Both the position numbers and the translations under genes were made by a program. Below the pieces are notes generated by a model. It was given only the letters and a program-made list of their open reading frames with translations. It ran no database searches and was not told the origin of the DNA. Shown piece by piece: positions 37,901-50,200 of a stretch of DNA of 64,000 nt. How positions within the stretch are numbered: position 1 is the stretch's first letter; each line of letters starts with the position of its first letter. Origin of the DNA: Alviniconcha marisindica (taxonomy: Eukaryota > Mollusca > Gastropoda > Provannidae); NCBI GenBank assembly GCA_018857735.1, contig JABMCL010001519.1, positions 1,135,001 through 1,199,000 on the forward strand, given 5' to 3'.

Positions 37901-39942
37901 TTGTATAACTGACTGACTAACCTGCTGACTTGTGCCTTGCTCTATAAATGACAGACTAACCTGCTGACTTGTGCCTTGTTCTAAGACTAACCTGTTCACT
38001 TGTGCCTTGTTGTATAACTAACCTGCTGACTTGTGCCTTGTTCTAAGACTAACCTGTTCACTTGTGCCTTGTTGTATAACTAACCTGCTGACTTGTGCCT
38101 TGCTCTATAAATGACTAACCTGCTGACTTGTGCATCGTTCTACGACTAACGTCTCCACTTGTGTCTTGTTCTATACCTGACTAACCTGCTGACTTGTGCC
38201 ATGTTCTACGACTAAACTGTTCACTTGTGCCTTGTTCTGTAGACAACTGACTAACCTGCTGACTTGTGCCATGTTCTACAGATGACTGACTAGCCTGCTG
38301 ACTTGTGCCATGTTCTATAGCTGACTGACTAACCTGCTGACTTGTGCCTTGCTCTATAAATGACAGACTAACCTGCTGACTTGTGCCTTGTTCTACAACT
38401 AACCTGTTCACTTGTGCCTTGTTCTATCACTGACTAACCTGCTGACTTGTGCCTTGTTCTACAATTAACCTGTTCACTTGTGTCTTGCTCTATAGATGAC
38501 TGACTAACCTGCTGACCTGTGCCTTGCTCTATAGGCCGACTAACCTGCTGACCTGTGCCTTGCTCTATAGATGACTGACTAACATGCTGACTTATGCCTT
38601 GCTTTTATAGATGACTGACTAACCCGCTGACTTGTGCCTTGCTCTATAGATGACTGACTAACCTGCTGACTTGTGCCTTGCTCTATAGCTAACCTGCTGA
38701 CTTGTGCCTTGCTCTATAGCTGACTAACCTGCTGACCTGTGCCTTGCTCTATAGATGACTGACTAACCTGCTGACTTATGCCTTGTTCTATAGATGACTG
38801 GCTAGACTGCTGACTTGTGCCTTGCTCTATAGATGACTGACTAACCTGCTGACTTGTGCCTTGCTCTATAGCTGACTAACCTGCTGACTTGTGCCTTGCT
38901 CTATAGCTGACTAACCTGCTGACCTGTGCCTTGCTCTATAGATGACTGACTAACCTGCTGACTTGTGCCTTGCTCTATAGCTGACTAACCTGCTGACTTG
39001 TGCCTTGCTCTATAGCTGACTAACCTGCTGACCTGTGCCTTGCTCTATAGATGACTGACTAACCTGCTGACTTGTGCCTTGCTCTATAGATGACTGACTA
39101 ACCTCCTGACCTGTGCCTTGCTCTATAGATGACTGACTAACCTGCTGACTTGTGCCTTGCTCTATAGCTGACTAACCTGTTCACTTGTGTCTTGCTCTAT
39201 AGATGACTGACTCACCTGCTGATTTGTGCCTTGCTCTATAGATAACTGACTAACCTGCTGCCTTGTGCCTTGTTGTATAAATGACTGATTAACCTACTAC
39301 CTTGTGCCTTGCTCTATAAACAACTGACTAACCTGCTGACTTGTGCCTTATTCTATAGATTCCTGACTAACCTGCTGACTTGTGCCTTGCTCTATGAGGA
39401 GAAGGGACCAGTAGATGAACTGGAGACAGGGTAGGGAGCGCTTCACACTGGTAAGCTGACTTTCTCGCAGAATTTCAACAAAGGATGGCAACACCTGCAC
39501 ACACACAACCACTGATCATGATGGTAAACGCCGATACAAATGTTCATCAACAAGGATAAATTCGTGAGTGAAACAGAAAAGGGGGGAAATATGACGCATA
39601 CATCTATTCACCGTTCTGCATTACTAACACGCTTTAGCACGTGAATAAAATCTCACATTCTTCCCCTTCGTTCCAGGTGAAGCAAATGCTACAGGATGAC
39701 AAAAGGAACTGAAAAGAGTGATTCTATACCGTGATGTGTATGATTCCTGCCAAACATTGTTTCAGCTAATAAAACAAAATGACAATCATTTTTTGGTGTG
39801 TCATGGGGGTGGGGGGGGGGGGGGGGTGTTTCAACAAAGAAAAAACAACAACAGCGATGCTGATTTGTGGCTTACTGAAAAGCCAAAGCATTACCCTCAG
39901 AAGCTTGTCCGGAAAAAGGCAGTGGCTGGGCGGTGTGTGTGT

Positions 39943-39973
<31 letters not shown>

Positions 39974-42900
39974 GGAGAAGGAGAGAGGTGCAAGCATTAC
40001 CCTCAGAACTTTGTCCCGCAGAAAGTCAGTGGCTGGGGATGGGGTGGGGGTGGGGGGAGACTGATTGATTGATTGATTGATTGAACTTTAATTACACGAA
40101 TGCCAAGAGAAGCATTCTCTTTGGAGAGAGAAGGGAAGCAGATCTATGCATTACCCTCAGAACCTTGCCTTGCAGGAAGTCAGTGGATGGGGATGGATGG
40201 GGGGATGGGGAGAGAGAGGAGGGAAGCGGATGCTTTACCCTCAAAACCTTGCCCTGCAGGAAGTCAGTGGCGGGGATGGGGGTTGAGAAGGAAAACAGAT
40301 ATAAGCATTACCCTCAGAACCTTGTCCTGCAGGAAGTCAGTGGCGGGGTGGGGTGGGTTGGGGGAAGGAAAACAGATCTATGCATTACCCTCAGAACCTT
40401 GTCCTGCAGGAAGTCAGTGGCGGGGTGGGGGTGGAGGGGGGGGGTGGAGAAGGAAAAAGATCATGCATTACCCTCAGAACCTTGTCTTGCAGGAAGTCAG
40501 TGGCAGGGTGGGGGATGGGGGGGGGGTGAGAAGGAAAACAGATCTATGCATTACCCTCAGAACCTTGTCCTGCAGGAAGTCAGTGGCGGGGATGGGGGTG
40601 GGGGGGGGGTGGGGAAGGAAAACAGATCTATGCATTACCCTCGAACCTTGTCCTGCAGGAAGTCAGTGGCGGGGGATGGGGGTGGGGGGGGGGGGGGTTG
40701 AGAAGGAAAACAGATCTAAGCATTACCCTCAGAACCTTGTCCTGCAGGAAGTCAGTGGCGGGTGGTGGGGGTGGGGGAGGAAGAACAGATCAAGCATTAC
40801 CCTCAAAACCTTGCCTGCAGGAAGTCAGTGGCGGGGATGGGGGTTGAGAAGGAAAACAGATCTAAGCATTACCCTAAAGAACCTTGTCCTGCAGGAAGTC
40901 AGTGGCGGGGGGGGGGGTTGAGAAGGAAAACAGATCTAAGCATTACCCTCAGAACCTTGTCCTGCAGGAAGTCAGCGGCACAGAACCGCTCTGCTGGGTG
41001 TGTGGGTTGGTCGGTGATGGACTGACGCAGGTGGGCCTCACACACCCACTCCAACAACACCGACATGATGTCATACACTGGACTCCGGGCCGCCTGAACA
41101 TTAAATACCTCAATAATGATAATAACATACTCTTTCATATAATGTCAAATAACATACTCTTTTATATAACATCAAAACAATTAATTACTGGCTTGCTTTT
41201 TTTTTACACATCAATGTAAAATGTACTCTTTTTACGTGCTATTTCTCCAAATTGGAGCACAAAGCAAAAAAACAAAAAAAACTTATGCATGCACTCACAA
41301 ACAGCACGCACACACGTTCTGTGTACACCATACAACCAACTACATACATGTGTTTAGCTGTACTAATGGCAGAATGACTGAGATCTTTTGCATGCTACTG
41401 CAGTAACATGAGGGTGGATCAGGTACCGCAATAAGATTCAGCACAGAAAGTTGACCCAGGAGAAGAAAATTCTCCCACTGCTCCAGCCAGGACTCAAACC
41501 CGTGACCGTTCGATCGCGAGTCCAGCAGTCTACCACTGAGCTATCCCTGCTCCCCAGGACACTGGATAAATACGCATTTATCCCAAGATATATAATATAT
41601 ACATTTTGTATGACAGTATCCAAGAGTCAGTATTTTTCCTTACCGTTATCCCAGCATTTCCAACCACAGAATCACCCAGAATACACAAATGTACTATTTA
41701 AGGTTAAAGGCAATCAAACTTTTCATTTGATTTCTTTCTTTCGCTATTTGTTAGGCAAACGACCATTTTGTGGATAACTGCGGGTACTTAGTTAAGGAAT
41801 ACCTACACTTTCACAGCAAAAGTTCAACACTTACAAGAATTATCACCACAGAAACACAAGACTGCATGATTTTTACTCGCAAAATCAGGCAAGGTTATGA
41901 AACTAAACAGACGTCTGTGTCACTCAAACTTCTGTGATACTCACAAATCTAAAAACTGATACTTACTTTTGATTTTTGCTGCTTAGTCTGCTTCTCTTCT
42001 ACTTCTTTTCCATCTTTGCTGCTCTTTGCCGCTCTGGGAACCGCTTCTAAGTGCTGAGTATTCACTTCACCGTCTCTCTGCCGTTGCTCAAACTCTTGCT
42101 TTTTCTGTACGAATGAAACATACAATCAACCAATGTAACAATCAAATCATTCTAGCTGTCCTGATGGACAGTCAGTCAGTCACATTAATCAGCCAACTCA
42201 ACAATCACTCAAACAATCCCTCCCTCAATCTGTCCTTCAGTCAGTCAGTTTGTCACGTCAATCAACACACTCAACAGCCAATGAAACCATCAGACACCCA
42301 GCAAGCAAGTAGCCAATGAAAAAGCCAAAAACCAACCACAACAATCTGCCATGCATCTATTCAATCCCCAACAATGAAACAATTAGTCAGCCCACAACCA
42401 GCAACAACAACAAAACAGCCAAACCACTCAGTCAATGCACCCATTTGTTCATCAACAATGACACCAACAATAAAACTATAATGAAACACCATAATAAAAC
42501 CCAAAATCAACCACACCAATCACTCAATACACCCTTTTATTCACCAACAACTAAACCTTTGGTCACCCAGCAACCAAATACCCAATGAACCAGCAACCAA
42601 AATAACCAATGAACTAGAAACTAAACCAATGAACCAGCACCAAATAACCAATGAACCAGTAACCATGATAGTTGATGAACCAGCAACCAAATAACCAATG
42701 AACCAGCAACCAAACTAGCCAATGAACCAGCAACCAAACTAGCCAATGAGCCAGCAACCAAACTACCCAATGAACCAGCAACCAAACTACCCAATGAACC
42801 AGCAACCAAATAACCAATGAAACTGCCCAGAACAAACCACACAATCACTGAATACACCCATTCATTCAGCAACATCAAAACAAGCAGTAACCCAGCAACC

Positions 42901-45799
42901 AACACACACAAAAAAAACACCAATCTGTCAATGCATCCATTTTTTCACCCACAATGCGTACCAAAGCAAAAATGCTGCAAATGCCTACTCAAACAAAATA
43001 GCAAATCAATCAGCAAACAGTATTAATTTCAAGTCAAAATGAAACAAATCTCCAAAACCCACGGATTGTGAACAGAAACCACCTCTGTACCTGCAGATTT
43101 GACAGACGAGCCTGTAGACTGGCATTCTGTTTACTCAGCTTCTCGTTCTGCGTCTGAAGGGTGCCCGCCTGTACACCAACAAAACAAGAAGAAGATTCAG
43201 CAACTTCAGCATGTGCCTGGGTCGACCCACAACCCCTTCACTGCCACGACGTCACTTGAAAATGACCAATATTAGTGCGAAATTTGAAACCCTTAAGCCT
43301 TTTTTCTTTCTTTCTCTGTACTGACACATGAAAAGATTTTCATCAAAACGCATAGCATCGAAAGCAGATGGGTTAGAGGACTGGAACATATACCGTTTTG
43401 CAGGCGCCTCCGTGAATCTTTCAACCCGGACATTTTTGCAGGCTGGGGCAGTGTAGGGGTTAATCAACAGGTTAAGGAACAGTACCCGCACACTCCGAGC
43501 ATCGCTTTGTGGCACCTTCTTCCAAACTCAGCAAAAAGGTAACACAACACCCTCCCCCACCCCAAAGGAAGGGGTAATTAAATGCTCTATCTATATATTT
43601 CTGGTGATGAAGAGGTCACACATGAACATGGTATATGCTAACACCCCAACACCCTCAAGATTGTGCCTGGCGGTGTCCGGAAGGTAATTAGAGTGCTAAG
43701 ATGACACGTGCGATGTGTGTACCTGCATTTACGGACTGCAAACTGTTGGAAAAATATTGAACGTCATCAAACCTCTTTCTTCAGTGTGTCGTTTGCCTGT
43801 TTCATGGTCTCAAAGTTTTCCTTCAAGCGTTTGTTTTCTTTGTTCTTTTCCTTCAGAGCTTGCTCCAGATATGCTATTTGGTTCAGGTATTTCTGGAACA
43901 CAGAAATAATCATATATAATGCACTAAGAAAAAAGTCTGCAACTGTCACTGAAAAAAGAAGAAGAAAAAAACAACAAAACACGCATTCAACAAAAACAGT
44001 GGTGCACAGGTGACTGGAAATATTTAAATGAAAAGAAAACACATACACACACATGTGAATATTACATACGTCCACACACACGTGATACAAACACACAGAC
44101 AGACATACACACACACACACAAAAATCACATACCAACACCCACCCATACATACACACACCGACACACACGCACACATACACAGGCTGAACTATGTTGGCG
44201 CTAAAGAAAAAAATTGTTGTGCTAAGAGTCCCAGGTCAGGATTGCTTGCAGCTATGGTAACCTGAACTTATAAGAGTTAACACTACAGAAACTCCATCAC
44301 TAAAATCTCCAAAGTCAGGGTGCAGCAGCTGGAGTGGCAGGTAACGCCGCATTTCCCATATATGACAGCATGTACAGGCATGGGGAAATGGTTGCATGCT
44401 CTACCATCTCACCCAACACTGGGTAAACCTGAGGGCTTTAGCTGAGGAACGCTAACCAACAATCACTACTTTCTTGCCCAACTCTGGGCACACTAACTAA
44501 CAAACACATGCTACTTTCTCACCCAAAAACGACCCTTCAAGGTTTTAGCCTGGGCAGACTAACTGACATTAACAAACAATCGCTACTTTCTCACCCAACA
44601 CTAAGGGAAAAAAACATGCCACTTTGTCACCCAAAAAGTGGCTGACCCTCAAGGTTTTAGCTCAGGCACACTAACCAACAAACACTCGCTACTCTCTCAC
44701 CCAACACTGGGTGAACCTCAGGGTTTCAGCTCAGGCACGCCAACGCTACACACAAACAACCTCCCAGCGGAAAATCAAAGCCAATTCAAAATCCAGGGCC
44801 AGCCACCTGCTGAACGGCCGCCACTTGCTGCCTGGCCTGATGGTCTGTGATGGTCTGCAGGTTGCTCTGGGAGACGCTCAGCATTCGCTCCCTCTCCTTC
44901 AACTTCTGCTCTTTCTCATACAGCAGGTGGTTCTCTCCCTGTGACAGAAAGGGGGCATCACTCTCACTTTGACACTGACTGCATGGCGATGACCAGGACT
45001 GCTTATCCGCACTGGGCGTTCCCAAACCACTGAGTCTGAGGGAGAGTCATCACGCTCGTGGCACTTGCTGGGGGTGTCACTTTGCCAAACGTTGTGAGCG
45101 TTCAGGGTGTTGACGAGGGCATGATAAATGTACATTACTATTATTGAATGAATGAAGACAAGACCATGAAAGAGAAACACCCCAATTCTCTCACCCACAA
45201 AGGGAGGGCATTTCAAAGTCTATCATATCAATCAAAAAGGAAGACAACGGCCATTGTCAGCAGCAAATAGTAACTAACTAACACACACACTAACAAACAC
45301 ACACTACTTTCTCACCCAACACAGGGTGAAGCTCAGGGTTTTAGCTGCAGCATGCTGACAAACAAACACATGATACTTTCTAAACTAAAACTGGGTGTAC
45401 TGGGTGAATATGCCCTGTTAACCACACATGGTCACCTGAGGAAAGCAGGAGTCTGCTAGCTGCCTCCATTATGATATATTTATATTATGATATATTTATA
45501 ACTATAATAAAATTTAATTTCCTGACCTTCAGCTTCTCGCTGATAGCTTGGAGTTCCTCATAAATGCTGTTAAGGTAGTCCTGACTTAGGGGTTTGCTGC
45601 TAGTGGTCCCTGCTGAAAACACACACACACACACACGTATACACACATTGCATGCACATACAACACACACACACATTGCATGCACATACAACACACACAC
45701 ACATTGCATGCACATACAACACACACGCACATGCACGCACACACACACATTGCATGCACATACAACACACACACATACGCACACATTGCATGCACATAC

Positions 45800-45867
<68 letters not shown>

Positions 45868-45980
45868 GCATGCACATACAACACACACGGACACACACAC
45901 ACACATTGCATGCACATACAACACACACACATTGCATGCACACACACACACACACACATTGCATGCACAACACACACAAC

Positions 45981-46035
<55 letters not shown>

Positions 46036-46111
46036 CATCACATACAACACACACACACAACACACACACACACAGTGCATGCACATACAACACACACACA
46101 CACACACACAC

Positions 46112-46182
<71 letters not shown>

Positions 46183-48154
46183 ACACACACACTTAAGGCA
46201 ATGTAACATTCTGAAAAGCAAAATCCAAGGGATGTAAATGCTGCAGCCCCTGAAGCTGCAATAGTATTTTATTAATGATGAAAATTAAAACTCCAGTTGC
46301 ATTACAATGATTTCTCCAGTCTACACCAAAACTTCATCAAACCTTCAATGAAAACACCCACAGATAAATCTTATACTTTTACTTTTACATTGCACAAGAA
46401 ATCATTTTACTGCAAGTGTCCTAATCTCCAGAACAGTTACAGAAGTACAGGTTAACTGCACTATTGACAATGATACGATTAATAATAATAATAATACTAT
46501 TGATACAACAATAGCTTGAGGGGATGTTAGCATGTTTTATTTTTTATTTTTTTCAGGGTGAAAATTTGAAACAGCAGCCAAAAGTGTGTTTGTTTTTAAC
46601 TTTTAAAAAAATTAACTGAATAATAAAAATAAAATAAGCAACGCCAACACTTCCTACATTCAAGAAACTTGCTCACAGCACCATCTACCAACTTACCCAT
46701 GTTAAAGCTAACTTCGATCTTTCCTTTCCGCTTCTTCCTCTCTATGTGCCGAACGCGTGCCTTTTCTTTCCTCATCACAGGTGAAAACTCGTCGCTGTCT
46801 GATTCCAGCACTTGTCCATGCAGTCCAGCTACTGGTGATCCCATGATCGGAGTCACAATACTGTCTATCAAGCACAGAAGGACACAGAGAACACATACAC
46901 TGAATGACACCGTGACAGCACACAATACTGGATAATTTATATTACGGCGGGAATCATTTTGCTTAACGTCCACAGAAACGAGATTGTTTCTTAGGGACGC
47001 GGACAAAGGGGAAAGGGGACAAAAGAGTGAAGGCTCAATCACAGGTGCCAACCCGGAAGACTAAGGATTCCGTGGACCGCCGCCAGAACAACAAAAATGT
47101 TAAGGCAGTGTCCGCTCACCATTGCGCAGCAACTAGTGTGCTATGCAATTGCTGTCTCAACTGCTGTGCGGAACAGAGTCACAAAGACAATGTCCGTAGC
47201 ACTGCTGTTGAGAAACAACTGATGCAAAAGAAGTTCAACGTTCAAGCCCAGCTCCACCTCCCTACTCTTGATCTCTTCTGGGCTAACTTGAGGGTCCAGC
47301 ACCACCTCCCTCCTCTTGCTCTCGCCTGGACCTGCAAAAGTGTCTAACTTCTTCGTGAGAGTCCAGCTCACCTCCCTCCTCTTGATCTCACCTGGACTTG
47401 TCGCTATACTACTGCCAGGCTTTTTCACACAGTTCTAGTCCCAAGGATGTCTTTCCTTCTTCATTCCTGTTCTGCACATGATACTAGTTTCATGCAAATT
47501 TATATTATCAAACAGCAATTCTGGTGATTTCACCTTGTACTCTAACACTACTAAGTAGAAAATTACAGCAAATTATAGTATTATACATCCACACAAACAA
47601 AAACATGCAAAAAGTTGATTCTGTCACACTCACACTCACAGTGACACTGTGCAAAACTAACATCAATAACAAAGTAACAGACACTACACGCATACACTGT
47701 GATGCATACAGATTTTTATTTTATTTTAATCTGTCCTATTCTGACATGTGGACTGTGGATGTAATTGATAACAATGTCAAAAACTGCAAAAGAAATAGAG
47801 ACTCCTGTCATATAGAATGGGGAAAAAAGGAAAAAGAAGAATTTATTATACAAAAAGCGTGCATGTGTGTGCACGCGTGCATGTGTGAGCAAGTTAGAGC
47901 TTGTGTGGGTGAACGCGTGGCTGCACTTGTGTGCATGTCTATGTGTACGTGTGTAGAGAAAGAGGAAATGTTTGGTGGGCTATTTTGATGATTTATGATT
48001 ATTTATGCATGTGAAATGTTCCCCTTATCCCCCCTCTCCTTAGTTTGACAATGACATGGGTAGATGGCCTAGTTCAGCAAACCATCTGTTCATTCTCTCT
48101 CTCCTGAGTCTCTGTAAATAGTGTAAGTACAAAGTGTGAGTAGTGAGTGAGTGA

Positions 48155-48218
<64 letters not shown>

Positions 48219-48251
48219 CTGTAGTGTGCCACTGAATGTGTGTGTGTGTGT

Positions 48252-48319
<68 letters not shown>

Positions 48320-48337
48320 TGTGTGTGTGTGTTGTGT

Positions 48338-48368
<31 letters not shown>

Positions 48369-48374
48369 TGTGTG

Positions 48375-48435
<61 letters not shown>

Positions 48436-48450
48436 TTGTGTGGTGTGTGT

Positions 48451-48514
<64 letters not shown>

Positions 48515-48883
48515 CCGAGTCCATGTGTACACTTTCATTATTTTAATGAGATTTACTGGTGATTTTACTGTAGGAAAGTAGGTTTGCCTTACAATACATT
48601 AGCTACAGTAGCTGCAAGAAAAGCACATGGAACCTAATGATGCCAACAGTCAAGAGCGTTGGGAATATGATTTGCCAATTTTGAATGGATTTTAACTCTT
48701 AAGAAGGAATCTCAATCTCATCACAATTGCATACTCACCAATATCACTTTCATCTGAATTGTCCATGCCAACAATGAAATTACTGGAACCTGTGAAAGTA
48801 AAAACAATAAAGTGATTGCCTTCCCTCTGCAAAAAATGTAAAGCCAGTGAATAGCTTAGCAGCCATACATAACGCATTCAGCA

Positions 48884-48943
<60 letters not shown>

Positions 48944-48950
48944 TGAGTGA

Positions 48951-49024
<74 letters not shown>

Positions 49025-49892
49025 GCATGTGCATGTGTGTGTGCATACATGTGTGTATGTGTATGTATGTTCCCGGTGTTTGCTTGTTTCAAATCACAAA
49101 AAGTTCATTACAACTTTTTACACCTAATTAGGCTAATACAAGACACATAATACATGTATAGTAATTAGTATACTGAAAGTGAAATGTGTATGTGACCATT
49201 CGTGTTCTGACCAAGAGGAATAGATCAAGCAACCAAACACAGTATGAAGTAACTTCAATGCCTGGGGGGAGGGTGTGTGTGTGTGTATGCTTATAATTTG
49301 TACTATTTCTACATTCTCTTAGAACTGTAAGTTGTGTAGTACTAGTTTCTGTTCATTAGCATCCCATGTGTTCTGACAAGTTAAAGACTTTGCCTAGCAG
49401 CAGCATATAATCTAGTTCTTCTTCTACACATCTTACACACGGAAAATAAATACAATAAAATTACGATCATATTCATGTTGCAGTTAGGTAAAAAGAATTT
49501 GCAGTCCCCTGCCACTGCATCGATGCTACCGGAAGGACCCCCCCCCCCCATTTATCATCCCATTAGTCATTATAATTCTCACAACTGTAACAGTAACAAT
49601 GCCTGTGTAGTTTTCATTTATTTCTTATTAGAGATATACTGATCAATACAAATTACAATACAATAGTAACTGTATAGATGATGCCAGAGAACAAGTTCGA
49701 ACAAGTTTACCGATAGTATTTCTCGACCCTACAAGTTCTGTTTGTCTGATATGGTAACATTTACAAACCGTTTGAACTAGATGGAAGCTACCAAATCCCC
49801 GAAGGTGGTATTGTAAGCTTGGAACCAACCAAGGTAAAATTTCAAACAAACTTTGCACAGCAACCACCCCGTAGTTCCTCCAGTATCGCCAT
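34615..49892 (-). CDS. CCDC138: CCDC138-like coiled-coil protein, 14 exons
   Basis: Exons in transcription order: 49892-49711, 48789-48739, 46864-46697, 45612-45527, 44938-44807, 43892-43773, 43168-43091, 42104-41967, 41093-40947, 39494-39372, 37501-37279, 36361-36237, 35628-35438, 34750-34615 (TGA 34617-34615). All junctions are GT-AG and phases agree throughout, giving about 632 aa against about 665 in human. Diagnostic matches are LNSIYEELQAISEKLK, LKEKNKENKRLKENF and NDTLKK (coiled coil, exons 4-8), then the helical C-terminal half: FIYWSL, STLRRLGEEI, LSCIIILKTLSQADVLAHAF, LFLYYQATPVI, CSNESFFRTA, LSIILQKLSKIRTNKKFFE, and ALNLKSILFNLNSNI at the end. The first exon needs one base removed from a GGGG run near 49875 to join its ATG to the frame and exit phase 1. 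The molecular role is poorly known; a centrosome/cilium role is suggested in vertebrates. Exons 9, 10 and 11 are each followed by minisatellites made from their own 3' ends. Confidence 0.92.
34800..35235 (-). mobile_element. Retroelement 3' end fragment with internal CA microsatellite
   Basis: The minus strand reads YQAPVIWNQLPVSVYHS and then SFKSSMKTFLFSK, the C-terminal end of a non-LTR ORF. A pure CA/GT run (34889-34975) and the conserved tail around 34820-34888 follow. It lies between CCDC138 exons 13 and 14. The tail is nearly identical to 37804-37862. Confidence 0.7.
36780..37278 (-). repeat. Five extra copies of the CCDC138 exon 11 3' end with its donor site
   Basis: The true junction (exon ends 37279, ttgtcgcaag then gtgagc) is followed in the intron by copies near 37190, 37100, 37000, 36905 and 36785, period about 90-115 bp. 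The nearest copy is essentially identical, the second has small changes, and the far ones have lost the match at several sites. Each starts within the exon (atcatactgaagacc). Confidence 0.85.
37730..39371 (-). repeat. About 40 copies of the CCDC138 exon 10 3' end with its donor site
   Basis: The minus-strand unit is 35-39 bp: gagcaaggcacaagtcagca then g|gttagtc and a short spacer. The same sequence forms the last codons of exon 10 (IEQGTSQQ) and its donor at 39371/39372. The 39-bp form is in frame and keeps the EQGTSQQ reading through several units, for example around 38181-38411. A retroelement tail interrupts it at 37800-37862. Confidence 0.88.
37800..37862 (-). mobile_element. Retroelement tail fragment embedded in the CCDC138 exon 10 array
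   Basis: This stretch nearly matches 34830-34890 (same orientation) and interrupts the 35-39 bp minisatellite. Related tails occur at 17455-17580 and 51690-51780. Confidence 0.55.
39890..40946 (-). repeat. About 12 copies of the CCDC138 exon 9 3' end with its donor site
   Basis: The minus-strand unit is a C-rich tract, then actgacttcctgcag, gacaaggttctgagg and gtaatgc. The true exon 9 ends with the same bases (DFLQDKVLR, end 40947, then gtaatgc). Copies start near 39896, 39988, 40150, 40238, 40308, 40388, 40470, 40553, 40638, 40726, 40798 and 40869, period about 70-90 bp. The two most distant are the most diverged. Confidence 0.88.
41440..41560 (-). mobile_element. tRNA-derived SINE head in CCDC138 intron 8
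   Basis: The minus strand carries gggatagctcagtggtaga (A box) and gggtttgagtcctgg (B box). The ends do not form an acceptor stem. The downstream part contains a repeat tail shared with 57760. Confidence 0.6.
42330..42925 (+). repeat. Minisatellite, about 21-27 bp unit, CCDC138 intron 7
   Basis: Many copies of aatgaaccagcaaccaaa with c(t/c)acc-type spacers, best between 42570 and 42815. The flanks hold looser repeats. Confidence 0.8.
44390..45400 (+). repeat. Minisatellite on both sides of CCDC138 exon 5
   Basis: Units of about 80-90 bp (ctactttctcacccaacac, gggtgaacctcagggtttta, gctcaggcacactaac) fill 44390-44750 and recur at 45285-45385, while exon 5 (44807-44938) and unique sequence lie between. 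Like LRRC59 exon 3, the exon lies between two halves of an array. Confidence 0.75.
45614..46190. repeat. Large interrupted CA microsatellite touching the CCDC138 exon 4 acceptor
   Basis: CA runs are interrupted by ttgcatgcacatacaa units. On the transcribed minus strand it becomes a GU-rich tract ending tgtgttttcag at the 3' splice site of exon 4 (45612). Confidence 0.95.
48155..48511. repeat. Long GT microsatellite, CCDC138 intron 2
   Basis: Nearly continuous (TG)n with a few interruptions. Apparent Cys-Val or His-Thr frames are artefacts. Confidence 0.97.
48887..49020. repeat. GT microsatellite, CCDC138 intron 1
   Basis: (TG)n with a central gagtgagtgagtgag interruption. Confidence 0.97.
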
Positions 49893-50200
49893 TTTCAAAC
49901 AATAAGTAGCTAAAGCAAACTAAGCTATTCCTGCAGTCATACATCAATATAAGAATTTTCCTGTAAATAACCCAGTTGTACTATCCATACAAAGCATCAT
50001 ACAAGCATTATTAATAACTTAAATTTAAAAATGCCCAAATGCCAACTTCGTGTATCAAATAGTGTTTTATGGCACATTCAGTGTTTATATTTCTTGTTGT
50101 GCATTGTTCTCGAATGGTGTGGTGCCTGTTGATTCGTCTGCTGTATACACGTAAAAAAGATCTTGTCCACAACTGATGCCATTTATCTGATTCGAAGGAA
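49893..50200. promoter_or_regulatory. Putative bidirectional promoter between CCDC138 and NAXD
   Basis: The CCDC138 ATG (49892, minus) and NAXD ATG (50201, plus) are separated by only 308 bp, so both 5' UTRs and the core promoter elements must fit here unless transcription starts overlap. No tandem repeat lies in the gap, in contrast to most non-coding DNA in this window. Confidence 0.6.

Noticed and set aside
40081..40921. 273-codon plus-strand frame with repeated Gly-Ser-Gln-Trp
   Set aside because: It lies antisense in the CCDC138 exon 9 minisatellite; the unit structure keeps it open and no start or homology supports it.
41470..41560. Functional tRNA gene on the minus strand
   Set aside because: Same reason: good A and B boxes but no acceptor stem, and a SINE-like body follows.
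45485..46237. Overlapping 140-235 codon frames in six frames
   Set aside because: Same cause: an interrupted CA microsatellite is open in every frame. Only the 28-codon CCDC138 exon 4 at one end is real.
48090..48581. Cys-Val/His-Thr frames over 100 codons
   Set aside because: GT microsatellite artefact.
49643..49867. Separate 75-codon minus-strand gene
   Set aside because: It begins at GTG and is the body of CCDC138 exon 1, whose donor and phase fit exon 2.
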